Assembly (NCBI GenBank): GCA_025210375.1 | Contig: JAOASB010000037.1 | Location: 186,001 to 250,000, forward strand | DNA from: Maledivibacter sp. | Lineage (GTDB): Bacteria > Bacillota > Clostridia > Peptostreptococcales > Caminicellaceae | DNA: 64,000 nt | Direction of reading: 5' to 3' | Shown: positions 46,025 through 53,107 of the stretch, one piece after another | Layout: each line of letters starts with the position of its first letter | Position numbering within the stretch: the first letter of the stretch is position 1 | Notes under the pieces: generated by a model | What the model was told of the DNA's origin: nothing | Seen by the model: the letters and a program-made list of their open reading frames with translations, nothing else | Databases searched by the model: none | Translations under genes and position numbers: made by a program

Positions 46025-46906
46025 CTAAAATTTTAATATAGCAAAGGGCTCGGGATCGTCACCCTTATATACTTGGAGTAGTTTATTAAATTCCTTTATT
46101 CCTTTCTTTGCTCCTGGATGTTTACATACCTTTAAATTTAAATAACCTTTTTTATTAATATGATTATGATAATGAATAATATATGGATTTAACTTTTTAT
46201 GAAAATAACTATTATTTATAGGTGTTACAATAGAAAAATTCATTTCAATAGGTAGTATAGTAACTTTCATCTTTGTTTTTTGCAATGCCAATGCCAGTGC
46301 TATTTGATCAATAAAGAAGGCAAACTTATCTAGTTGTTCATTAATAGAAATTAATTCATGTATATGGTAGATCCATGTATCATATAGGACTTTACGATAA
46401 TAACCTGGTACAATTAATACGCCACTGTTAAAATAGGGCAGTATTTTTTTTCTATCATATCTTGATATATACTGTATAGAAGGGATTTCTAAATTGAATT
46501 TTCTATAAATTTTTTCCCAGAATTCTAGGGGAGGCCCTTTAAAACCTACTAGGCTCGCTTTAAATCCTCCGTCATCTAAAAATCTTGTAAAATTCCTGCA
46601 TACAATGGTATCATGATCAAGTAATATATACCAATCATATCCTAAATCCCTTTCTAGCATACGTACTTTATTATTATGTGGAAATTTGGGATGTACAGGT
46701 GTACTGTTGATGATTTTGACTCCTAATTTCTCAAGCTCCCTTTTATATTCTTCCTTGGGTTTGGCCATAAAAAAAGCTAACCGGTCTAATTTAGAAATCT
46801 CTCCATTTTGTCTATCGATACTTAAAAATAGATTTCTTAATTTGATAAAATATTCGGGCTTGTTTTCACCAATGCAGCAAATTGCCCCATTTTTACTATC
46901 CTTCAT
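46025..46906 (-). CDS. GT-A type glycosyltransferase-like protein
   Basis: Start 46906 (MKDSKNGAICCIGENKPEYF) follows AAGGAGGTC. 293 residues; the stretch WYILLDHDTIVCRNFTRFLD gives a DHD (DxD-type) nucleotide-sugar/metal site near residue 115. PYFNSGVLIVPG fits the acceptor-side loop of GT8-like enzymes, and IHYHNHINKKG gives C-terminal His ligands. It lacks a membrane segment. Paired with the sulfotransferase. Donor sugar unknown. Confidence 0.7.
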   Translation of the reverse strand: MKDSKNGAICCIGENKPEYFIKLRNLFLSIDRQNGEISKLDRLAFFMAKPKEEYKRELEKLGVKIINSTPVHPKFPHNNKVRMLERDLGYDWYILLDHDTIVCRNFTRFLDDGGFKASLVGFKGPPLEFWEKIYRKFNLEIPSIQYISRYDRKKILPYFNSGVLIVPGYYRKVLYDTWIYHIHELISINEQLDKFAFFIDQIALALALQKTKMKVTILPIEMNFSIVTPINNSYFHKKLNPYIIHYHNHINKKGYLNLKVCKHPGAKKGIKEFNKLLQVYKGDDPEPFAILKF

Positions 46907-46970
46907 AAAGACCTCCTTATCTTTTCCACTTTCTTCTTTAAATAAGACCACCCATATAAAATAAGTGTTC

Positions 46971-47118
46971 CAAGCTGCCTAAGAATCCGAATTTCTTGGT
47001 TGTTGCTGAAATCTAGAACCCTTACATATATCTATATATACTTCATACTCTGGGTTTTAGCGTGCATAAAACTTCAGATTTTTAGGCAGCCTGACATCTT
47101 GTAGACTTTGTCTACAAG
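46971..47118. repeat. family C structured repeat, second copy
   Basis: AAGCTGCCTAAGAATCCGAA pairs with TTCAGATTTTTAGGCAGCCT, followed by TTGTAGAC-TTT-GTCTACAA. Compared with 22586-22733 the last stem has A-T in place of T-A, a compensatory change. A smaller hairpin CCACCTAT/ATAGGTGG follows at 47124-47144. Confidence 0.7.
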
Positions 47119-47167
47119 ATGAACCACCTATATAAAATAGGTGGCATACAAATATTAATATAATGAT

Positions 47168-47620
47168 TTAACATTTAACACAATCACAGGAGTCTCCATT
47201 GCATGGGTCACAAGCGGCTTTTTTTATTTTTATTTCAGTTCCCACAGCTTGCTTGCTGACGATGACCCTAAACCTACTAGGTTTCCCTGATTTTGGTACG
47301 CAAATATCAAATTGATAAAATCCCATACAATCTGTAACACCATGGGCTACCCCTTCATATTCCTTACCTTTACAATCGCCCTTGCTTAGCTTCACTAGCT
47401 TAACCAATGCACATTTTACTGGATCACCATCACAGTCTCTAACCTGTCCCCACAATCTAATTGTTCTAATTTTTTTCACTTCTAAATCTGCCCTTATTTC
47501 ACATACCTTGGTGTTCTTATCTATTTCTATAGCCTTTGTAACATTACCCACTACGGATTCACATGTATCATTAACTGGAGGACATTCAATATCGCACCTT
47601 ATTTCACTATAATTTGCCAT
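47168..47620 (-). CDS. carboxypeptidase-regulatory-like domain protein, Cys-rich
   Basis: 150 residues: a Cys-containing head (SEIRCDIECPPVNDTCESVV), then a beta-sandwich: IRADLEVKKIRTIRLWGQVR, DCDGDPVKCALVKLVKL, DCMGFYQFDICVPKSG. It closes with CDPCNGDSCDCVKC. The middle is like carboxypeptidase regulatory-like (transthyretin-type) domains. No signal peptide, as is usual for spore-coat proteins made in the mother cell. A paralog is the next gene upstream and a third lies at 55805. Cys clusters could crosslink it in the coat. Role inferred from the neighbourhood. Confidence 0.72.
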   Translation of the reverse strand: MANYSEIRCDIECPPVNDTCESVVGNVTKAIEIDKNTKVCEIRADLEVKKIRTIRLWGQVRDCDGDPVKCALVKLVKLSKGDCKGKEYEGVAHGVTDCMGFYQFDICVPKSGKPSRFRVIVSKQAVGTEIKIKKAACDPCNGDSCDCVKC

Positions 47621-47750
47621 TAAAACTACACTCCTTTTTTTATTTTTGGAAAGCCAATCAAACTTTTACTTTGATCTTCTGCTTTTCCAATAATATAGTA
47701 TGACAACTTGTTACAAAAGTGACAACCCTAAAAATATCTTTTGTTTTAAG

Positions 47751-48215
47751 CTAGTGCTTTAGCCATATTATCTTTTCTGAATTCTTTAGACACAAATTAT
47801 ATTCTTCTCCATAATCATAGGATTCTGAACCATCTTTGTTTTTATCTACAAAAATAATTACAACTAATGGAATGTCTCCATTGGTAACACAAATATCAAA
47901 TTGAAAAAAACCTATATGATCACATATACTTTGAGCAATGGTTTTTAAAAACACTTTTGAATCCTTTTTCATCTCCCTTGCTAGCTTTACCATAGCAAAG
48001 GGTACTGGTTCTTTATTGCAATCCTTTACTAGTCCCCAGAGTCTTACATTTTTTCCCCTCTGCACTTCAATATCAGCCCTTATTTCATTTGCTTCTATAT
48101 CTTCACTGAGTTCAATATCCTTTGATACATTACCAATTATAAATTCGCTGTCCCTTTTAGTAATCTCATATCTACCATAGCATTCATATCTATTATGCTC
48201 TCCAACCATAATCAT
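47751..48215 (-). CDS. carboxypeptidase-regulatory-like domain protein, paralog
   Basis: From ATG 48215 about 154 residues: YECYGRYEITKRDSEFIIGN, IRADIEVQRGKNVRLWGLVK, DCNKEPVPFAMVKLAREM, DHIGFFQFDICVTNGD. It shares the IRADxEV, RLWGxVxDC and GFxQFDIC phrases with the 47168 protein but lacks the Cys tail. The start could also be 48209 or GTG 48227. A palindrome (48244-48271) precedes it. Both genes lie in a minus-strand pair, probably co-transcribed across 130 bases. Confidence 0.7.
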   Translation of the reverse strand: MIMVGEHNRYECYGRYEITKRDSEFIIGNVSKDIELSEDIEANEIRADIEVQRGKNVRLWGLVKDCNKEPVPFAMVKLAREMKKDSKVFLKTIAQSICDHIGFFQFDICVTNGDIPLVVIIFVDKNKDGSESYDYGEEYNLCLKNSEKIIWLKH

Positions 48216-48243
48216 TCCACCACCCACCTTCCTTTTCTGTCCC

Positions 48244-48271
48244 TTATCAATACTATTTTATGTATTGATAA
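48244..48271. promoter_or_regulatory. perfect palindrome upstream of the paralog gene
   Basis: TTATCAATAC and GTATTGATAA separated by TATTTTAT, directly before the gene at 47751-48215. A possible operator or a stabilising 5' hairpin; no known consensus recognised. Confidence 0.35.
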
Positions 48272-48463
48272 AACAGAAGTGATTATTTCTTGGTTATGCC
48301 AATACCTAAATCCCTATAATTAAGAATAATTTCTATTTTTCTTTAATAGAATTCAAATATAAAGCCTTGGAACCATTTATGTAACAATATTTGAATCAGA
48401 GAATAATATAAATTGAAAAAGGTCTACTGTCTTAAGCAACCTTTTTTAAAACATGGCATCTAC

Positions 48464-48570
48464 TATAGAGATTGCGGTCAAAACTTTAATTTATAAATAT
48501 CAAAACTCCCCAGAAATATCGGATATTTTGCTATATATAAATTAAGATTTGCCTTAAACTCTCTATATAG
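48464..48570. repeat. family E palindromic repeat
   Basis: AACTTTAATTTATAAATATC and ATATATAAATTAAGATTTGC, with outer TAGAGATTG and CTCTCTATA, form imperfect arms. It lies in the 394-base divergent gap between the two coat-type gene sets. Promoters for both directions must be in or near it. Confidence 0.6.
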
Positions 48571-48621
48571 GGATTTTAGTATTCTGAACTAACCTAAATA
48601 ATGTAATGAAGGAGGAAAAAA

Positions 48622-49128
48622 ATGTCTGCGTGCCCTTCTAATAATTTAATTGAATATGTTGGTGTTGCTAATAATCTTCCAGATACGGTAACTAATTTTT
48701 CAGAATTTGTTAATGAAGAAATTTTAATAATACCAAAGCAAAAGCCTAATATAGAACAAATCACAAGGGTTTCATCAAATGTAAAAATAGTTAGTACAAA
48801 TGCAGTTAAGAATGTAAGCAACTCTGCTGGTCCTTTTGGCTCCTCTGTTCCAGGCTTTTTAACTACAGGATGGGTTCTGACTGTCGAAGGAGCAATTTGT
48901 GAAGTGATAACCTATGTCGCCGATGATCCAACTCAAAGTCTTCATTCGGCACATTTTGTTAAACCATTTAGTACAATACTGGCTTTACCATCGGACTTTG
49001 ATCCAACAAGTACTATTACTGTAACCCCATTCATAGAGAATATATGCATTGAACAGATCGACTGCAGAAGAATGTTTAAATGTGAATTAATTTTGATCAA
49101 TGCAACTGGAATACAAACATTAACTTGA
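48622..49128 (+). CDS. SPOCS (DUF3794) domain protein, single domain
   Basis: 168 residues. The SPOCS domain spans about 35-165: IIPKQKPNIEQITRVSSNVK, LTVEGAICEVITYVADDP, SLHSAHFVKPFSTILALP and the C-terminal CIEQIDCRRMFKCELILIN. GGAGGAAAAAA precedes ATG 48622. SPOCS domains occur in SipL, which binds SpoIVA at the spore surface, and in other spore-envelope proteins. This one lacks LysM. First gene of a plus-strand run. Confidence 0.88.
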   Translation: MSACPSNNLIEYVGVANNLPDTVTNFSEFVNEEILIIPKQKPNIEQITRVSSNVKIVSTNAVKNVSNSAGPFGSSVPGFLTTGWVLTVEGAICEVITYVADDPTQSLHSAHFVKPFSTILALPSDFDPTSTITVTPFIENICIEQIDCRRMFKCELILINATGIQTLT

Positions 49129-49147
49129 ATAGTAGGAGGTGAAAAAT

Positions 49148-50305
49148 ATGGCATGTATAGTTAAAGATTTAATTAAACTCTGCGGTATAGCTGACACTCT
49201 TCCCAATGAAGATGATATAGTTGCTCTAAACCAAATTACTGTTGAGGAAATTGTAAAAGTTCCACCCCAAAAGCTTGATATAGAACAGCTGCTTTCGGTA
49301 TCGGTAGAAGTATGTATAGAAAAGATAAGTCATATGTATGCTGTTACTCCTGGAAACTTTGAAGGCTTTGTAGTCCCCTTTGATAGGCAAGATCAGCAAC
49401 CATTTTCTAATTCTGGAAGCAAACTAGCTATAGAAGGGGTTTTAAAGCAAAAAATCCAATATGTAGCCGATGAACCGGAACAAAGTGTCCATGCAATACA
49501 CACTGAAAAGAATTTTAGTGCATTTATTGCTTTACCATCAAATTCATTCACTACTAGGGCCGGTTTATTTCCACCGGGAATTACCACTTGGATAGATGCC
49601 ATCGAACAGGGCTTTGTTACTGTAACTCCATTTGTCCTAGATATATTTGTAAGACAGATTAATAGAAGATGTATCTTTAAAAATATAACCATATTATTAA
49701 ATGTAAATCTCAATCAATTTAATACCACTATACCTAAATTTGAACCCTGCTGTACTCCCGCACCCTGTTGTTCCTCATGCGGCATGGATTCAGATAGCTT
49801 CGATTGTAATTTCAAGGACATGATTCAAATAAGCGGTATAGCTAAGGAAGTCCCTGGGTTTGATGGTGAAGTACCCTTCCAACAATTTGAAATAGAAGAA
49901 AATCTAACAATCCCAGATGCAAAACCAAATATTGAAAGCATCACAAATGTTTCCTTAGAGGTAGATGGCCTTTGCTCAAGCTTAGTTAATACTCCTTCTG
50001 GCACCGGTCCCGACGGAAAAATTCTTACTGGTACAAAGCTATTTGTAAAGGGTATATTAAAACAAAAGGTTGAATATATTGCTGATTTACCGGATCAACC
50101 CATACATGCAGCCCATTTTAATGTTCCTTTCTGTACTTATATAGTATTACCTGAAAACTATGATCCAAATAGCGCTGTACAATTAGAAGCTGTTATTGAA
50201 AATGGATTTGTATCACAATGTGGCCCAAGATCATTATTTAAAAATATTACACTGGCAATTGTTGCCATTGTAAATGCTCCCACCGAAATAGATGATAACT
50301 GTTAA
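49148..50305 (+). CDS. tandem SPOCS (DUF3794) protein, two domains
   Basis: ATG 49148 follows AGGAGGTGAAAA, 19 bases after the previous gene. Domain 1 is at about 30-195 (PPQKLDIEQLLSVSVEVCIE, QYVADEPEQSVHAIHTEKNF, RQINRRCIFKNITILL). A Cys-rich linker (FEPCCTPAPCCSSCGMD) lies near 198-214. Domain 2 is at 220-380 (IPDAKPNIESITNVSLEVDG, YIADLPDQPIHAAHFNVPFC, RSLFKNITLAIV). The Cys linker suggests disulfide crosslinking in the coat. It ends before a strong terminator. Confidence 0.9.
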   Translation: MACIVKDLIKLCGIADTLPNEDDIVALNQITVEEIVKVPPQKLDIEQLLSVSVEVCIEKISHMYAVTPGNFEGFVVPFDRQDQQPFSNSGSKLAIEGVLKQKIQYVADEPEQSVHAIHTEKNFSAFIALPSNSFTTRAGLFPPGITTWIDAIEQGFVTVTPFVLDIFVRQINRRCIFKNITILLNVNLNQFNTTIPKFEPCCTPAPCCSSCGMDSDSFDCNFKDMIQISGIAKEVPGFDGEVPFQQFEIEENLTIPDAKPNIESITNVSLEVDGLCSSLVNTPSGTGPDGKILTGTKLFVKGILKQKVEYIADLPDQPIHAAHFNVPFCTYIVLPENYDPNSAVQLEAVIENGFVSQCGPRSLFKNITLAIVAIVNAPTEIDDNC

Positions 50306-50325
50306 TTATATAAATTAAAATTATG

Positions 50326-50363
50326 AGTATTCGATCATGCTTTATACATGATCGAATACTTTC
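50326..50363 (+). terminator. strong hairpin after the tandem SPOCS gene
   Basis: AGTATTCGATCATG and CATGATCGAATACT are perfect partners across seven bases, followed by TTTC. Confidence 0.75.
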
Positions 50364-50400
50364 AAAAATCTTAAATCTAAGTTAAAGGAAGATATATCTT

Positions 50401-50988
50401 ATGGGAAATTTCTATTTTTCAAAAACCCATTGTGACAGGGTCTTGGAGTATATTAGGGATATCCAAAATGATGCCACAGTAAAAAACTTATTCAAGGAAT
50501 GCATGGAATATGGTGATTTATATCTTATCGGTGGTTGCATAAAGGATATTGCCTTTTTCAATAAAAAACCTAAGGATATTGACCTAGTAATAGACTCATC
50601 TGTAGACACCCCAATTCGATTAAGGGGTAGTGAAAAACTAGATATTAAAAGAAACTACTTCAATGGTAACAGAGTGTCTTATAAAATGCTTCGCTTTGAT
50701 ATCTTTAATTGTTATGATTTATTAGATAATATCCATAAAGCCGCAAGATTTAATGTGGATTGTATATTAATTAATCTATCAACTGGCGATTACAATGCGG
50801 ACATATATAATCAAGGGGTTGACAGCGGAGAAATTCGTATAATCCCAAATTCAAAGCCAGATTGGATAGATTATTATGACCACAGAAGGGGAATAAAACT
50901 GCAAGATACTTTAAAGCTTAGCTTTGATTATGCTTTATTTCAGAAAGCATCTGACACCCCACACCTTTTGCTATATAAAAAACAATAA
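50401..50988 (+). CDS. CCA-adding/poly(A) polymerase-type nucleotidyltransferase head domain, 195 aa
   Basis: The pol-beta-type nucleotidyltransferase signature of class II CCA/PAP enzymes is clear: LYLIGGCIKDIAFFNKKPKD with Gly44-Gly45, then DID (Asp59, Asp61) and a third acid in MLRFDIFN (Asp100). At 195 residues it has only the head; the RNA-binding neck, body and tail of true CCA enzymes are missing. So tRNA tailing is unlikely, and nucleotidylation of a protein or small molecule is as probable. Next gene is Fic (13-base gap). Confidence 0.82.
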   Translation: MGNFYFSKTHCDRVLEYIRDIQNDATVKNLFKECMEYGDLYLIGGCIKDIAFFNKKPKDIDLVIDSSVDTPIRLRGSEKLDIKRNYFNGNRVSYKMLRFDIFNCYDLLDNIHKAARFNVDCILINLSTGDYNADIYNQGVDSGEIRIIPNSKPDWIDYYDHRRGIKLQDTLKLSFDYALFQKASDTPHLLLYKKQ

Positions 50989-51001
50989 CGAGGATATTAT
51001 T

Positions 51002-51964
51002 ATGATGTCATTCAGAAAATCCACCTTAGAAAATATAATTATAGATAATAATACTTTACATAAAATAATGGAGATTCAAAACATAGAATTAGAACATAAA
51101 TACATAAAACAATATTTTCCATGCCCCTATAGGATCATGGAAGAACTTATGATAATTCAAAGCTTTAGAAGGGGCCCCCAAGTATTGGATAGATTATGGC
51201 CCAATAACCATATAGCCCCTATTATTTCATTTTATTTTAATAACAAGCTTGTTACCTCGGGAGAAATTCTAGGATATAGGAATAGTCTAAAATTTATAAG
51301 AGAACATTATAAAAGCCTCGAGCTGTGTCCTGATACCATCTTAAAAATCCACAGAATTCTAAATGATTACTTTAATGCTCCAAATCAAAAAAAAGGTTGC
51401 TGGAGAACAGTTGATAATACCATAGCCGGCCATCAAAGGGAAAACAAATTGGATATTGTATGGTATTGCGTTCCACCAACCCATATTGAAGAATATATTG
51501 TCAATCTTTGTTCCTGCTACAATGATTATTCTATGAAGGGAAATATGGAGGAATTAATATTGATAGCAGCATTTATTTTTGACTTTATGCATATTCATCC
51601 ATTTATTGATGGTAATGGAAGAATGGCTCGATTACTCTTGAGGCTACTTCTATACAAAAATGGATTTGAGAACACTAAACATCTAAATTTTGATAGCTAT
51701 ATTTATAAAACCCGTTACAATTATGTAAAAGCATTGATCAGCTCCCATAAGGGATGGTATCAAGGTAAGCATGATTTAGGTACATGGCTGAGTTATTTTC
51801 TTGACCTCCTTTTAAATCTATACAAAAGCTTCGATAAAAACATAGAGATGCTCAAAAATCATACAGAAAAAACAGATGAAATAATTTCAAAATTAGATGA
51901 TGTAATAAAGTATTTGGAAAAAAATGATACTTTTCTAAAATTAATATCCATAAGTGGAGAATAA
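51002..51964 (+). CDS. Fic-domain protein (AMP transferase type)
   Basis: ATG 51002 follows ACGAGGATATT; a longer frame overlapping the previous gene is not likely. The Fic core has the full catalytic motif HPFIDGNGRMAR at residues 199-210 (His199), preceded by ELILIAAFIFDFMHI. The flap region is WYCVPPTHIEEY (154-165). I see no clear S/T-xxx-E-G/N inhibitory helix motif at either end. The family AMPylates Tyr, Thr or Ser hydroxyls of proteins. It is flanked by two minimal nucleotidyltransferases in one operon, and may act on their partner or on coat proteins; that is inference. Confidence 0.9.
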   Translation: MMSFRKSTLENIIIDNNTLHKIMEIQNIELEHKYIKQYFPCPYRIMEELMIIQSFRRGPQVLDRLWPNNHIAPIISFYFNNKLVTSGEILGYRNSLKFIREHYKSLELCPDTILKIHRILNDYFNAPNQKKGCWRTVDNTIAGHQRENKLDIVWYCVPPTHIEEYIVNLCSCYNDYSMKGNMEELILIAAFIFDFMHIHPFIDGNGRMARLLLRLLLYKNGFENTKHLNFDSYIYKTRYNYVKALISSHKGWYQGKHDLGTWLSYFLDLLLNLYKSFDKNIEMLKNHTEKTDEIISKLDDVIKYLEKNDTFLKLISISGE

Positions 51965-51965
51965 A

Positions 51966-52727
51966 ATGGTTAATAACGATATAATACATGTTTTAAATAG
52001 GAATATCGATTACTTATATAATTCCTATGAAGAATTTTATAATTTGATTTTATTACTTGAAAACAAGGGTAATGTATACTATTTTGGTGGTGCTTTGAGG
52101 GATTATTTAATGGACAAAACCCCAAAGGATATAGATATAATAACAGATGTAGATTTGAAAGCTATAGAAAGGAGTTTCTCAAAATATATAAAATACAAAA
52201 ATATATTTCATGGTTATAGTCTGAACATCAAATCACTGCAGGTTGATCTATGGAATATTAAGAATACATGGGGTTTTAAAAATTCAAATTTGGACCCGGA
52301 GTTTAAAAATATACCATATACGGTTTTTTTCAATATAAACTCGATTATATATAATAAGAGGGACTGTAATTTAATGTACTCCAATGTTTTTTTAAAGGGA
52401 ATAAAGGATAAAAAATTAATGATAATACTAGATAAGAATCCCTTGCCAACACTATGTATACTAAGGAGCCTAATATATTTTTTAAGATATGAAATGATTT
52501 TAGATGAAAATCTAATACAATATATAAAGAATTGGAATAATAAATCCCATAGTTATGACGACATTATTAATTTACAATTAATAAGATATGGGAGAGTGAT
52601 ACTTGATAGGAACATCTGTCAAAAATTGCTTGAAGGCATATGCAATAACAGCATCATATGCTATCAAGATTTTTATAAACAATATTCATACACATGTCAA
52701 TTTCTTAATAAAGCTCTAGATAATTAA
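51966..52727 (+). CDS. second CCA/PAP-type nucleotidyltransferase, 253 aa
   Basis: Start at 51966 (MVNNDIIHVLNRN) overlaps or abuts the Fic stop codon, with GTGGAG upstream; ATG 51954 is an alternative. The signature is VYYFGGALRDYLMDKTPKDI with Gly41-Gly42, Asp55, Asp57, and QVDLWNIKN with Asp94. The C-terminal 110 residues are helical (NPLPTLCILRSLIYFLRYEM, NLQLIRYGRVIL), like a shortened neck domain. It differs from the 50401 copy in length and sequence, so is not a recent duplicate. Its stop codon is followed at once by a family A fragment. Confidence 0.82.
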   Translation: MVNNDIIHVLNRNIDYLYNSYEEFYNLILLLENKGNVYYFGGALRDYLMDKTPKDIDIITDVDLKAIERSFSKYIKYKNIFHGYSLNIKSLQVDLWNIKNTWGFKNSNLDPEFKNIPYTVFFNINSIIYNKRDCNLMYSNVFLKGIKDKKLMIILDKNPLPTLCILRSLIYFLRYEMILDENLIQYIKNWNNKSHSYDDIINLQLIRYGRVILDRNICQKLLEGICNNSIICYQDFYKQYSYTCQFLNKALDN

Positions 52728-52728
52728 T

Positions 52729-52764
52729 CAAATTGCATAATTACTTTCTATAAAAATCATCTAT
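52729..52764. repeat. family A left-half copy
   Basis: CAAATTGCATAATTACTTTC and TATAAAAATCATCTAT match the left half of family A; the right half is replaced by family E. Confidence 0.65.
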
Positions 52765-52769
52765 ATAGA

Positions 52770-52871
52770 TTTCCTAAAGTTAAACTTAATTTATACATAT
52801 CAAAATATCCAATGTCTCTAGGGATTTTTGATGTGTATGAATTAACTGTTTAACTGGAATATCTATAGATG
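52770..52871. repeat. family E palindromic repeat (best copy)
   Basis: CTTAATTTATACATATCAAA and outer ATATAGAT pair with TTTTGATGTGTATGAATTAA and ATCTATAG; about 102 bp. Confidence 0.7.
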
Positions 52872-52880
52872 TGGGATTTT

Positions 52881-53091
52881 GAAAATTAATAAAAAAACGT
52901 TCAACCCGACAAGAATTTAGAGAAAACTTTATCTTCAAGCTTTGTAACGCTCCCGTTCAGCGTCCATGCCTCATGGCCTAAGAACTGACGTCCTGTCAGT
53001 TCTACGAATTTTTCACAAATCCTTCAGATAGTTTTCTTACTAAATTCTTGAAGTCATTCTCTTTTCTTTTTATTAATTTTCTTCCATGAAA
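52881..53091. repeat. family G element with long terminal inverted repeats
   Basis: About 55-bp ends: AAAATTAATAAAAAAACG and AAGAATTTAGAGAAAACTTT at the left match, inverted, AGTTTTCTTACTAAATTCTT and TTTCTTTTTATTAATTTT at the right. The interior is richer in G and C and holds a perfect hairpin AGAACTGAC/GTCAGTTCT (52980-53003). It lies between convergent coat operons and may also stop transcription from both sides. Confidence 0.75.
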
Positions 53092-53107
53092 GTCCCTATG
53101 GATGGGA

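Noticed and set aside
51002..51964. A classical Fic/antitoxin pair
   Set aside because: Neighbours are nucleotidyltransferases, not an FiA-type small inhibitor, and no inhibitory motif could be assigned; left open in the findings.
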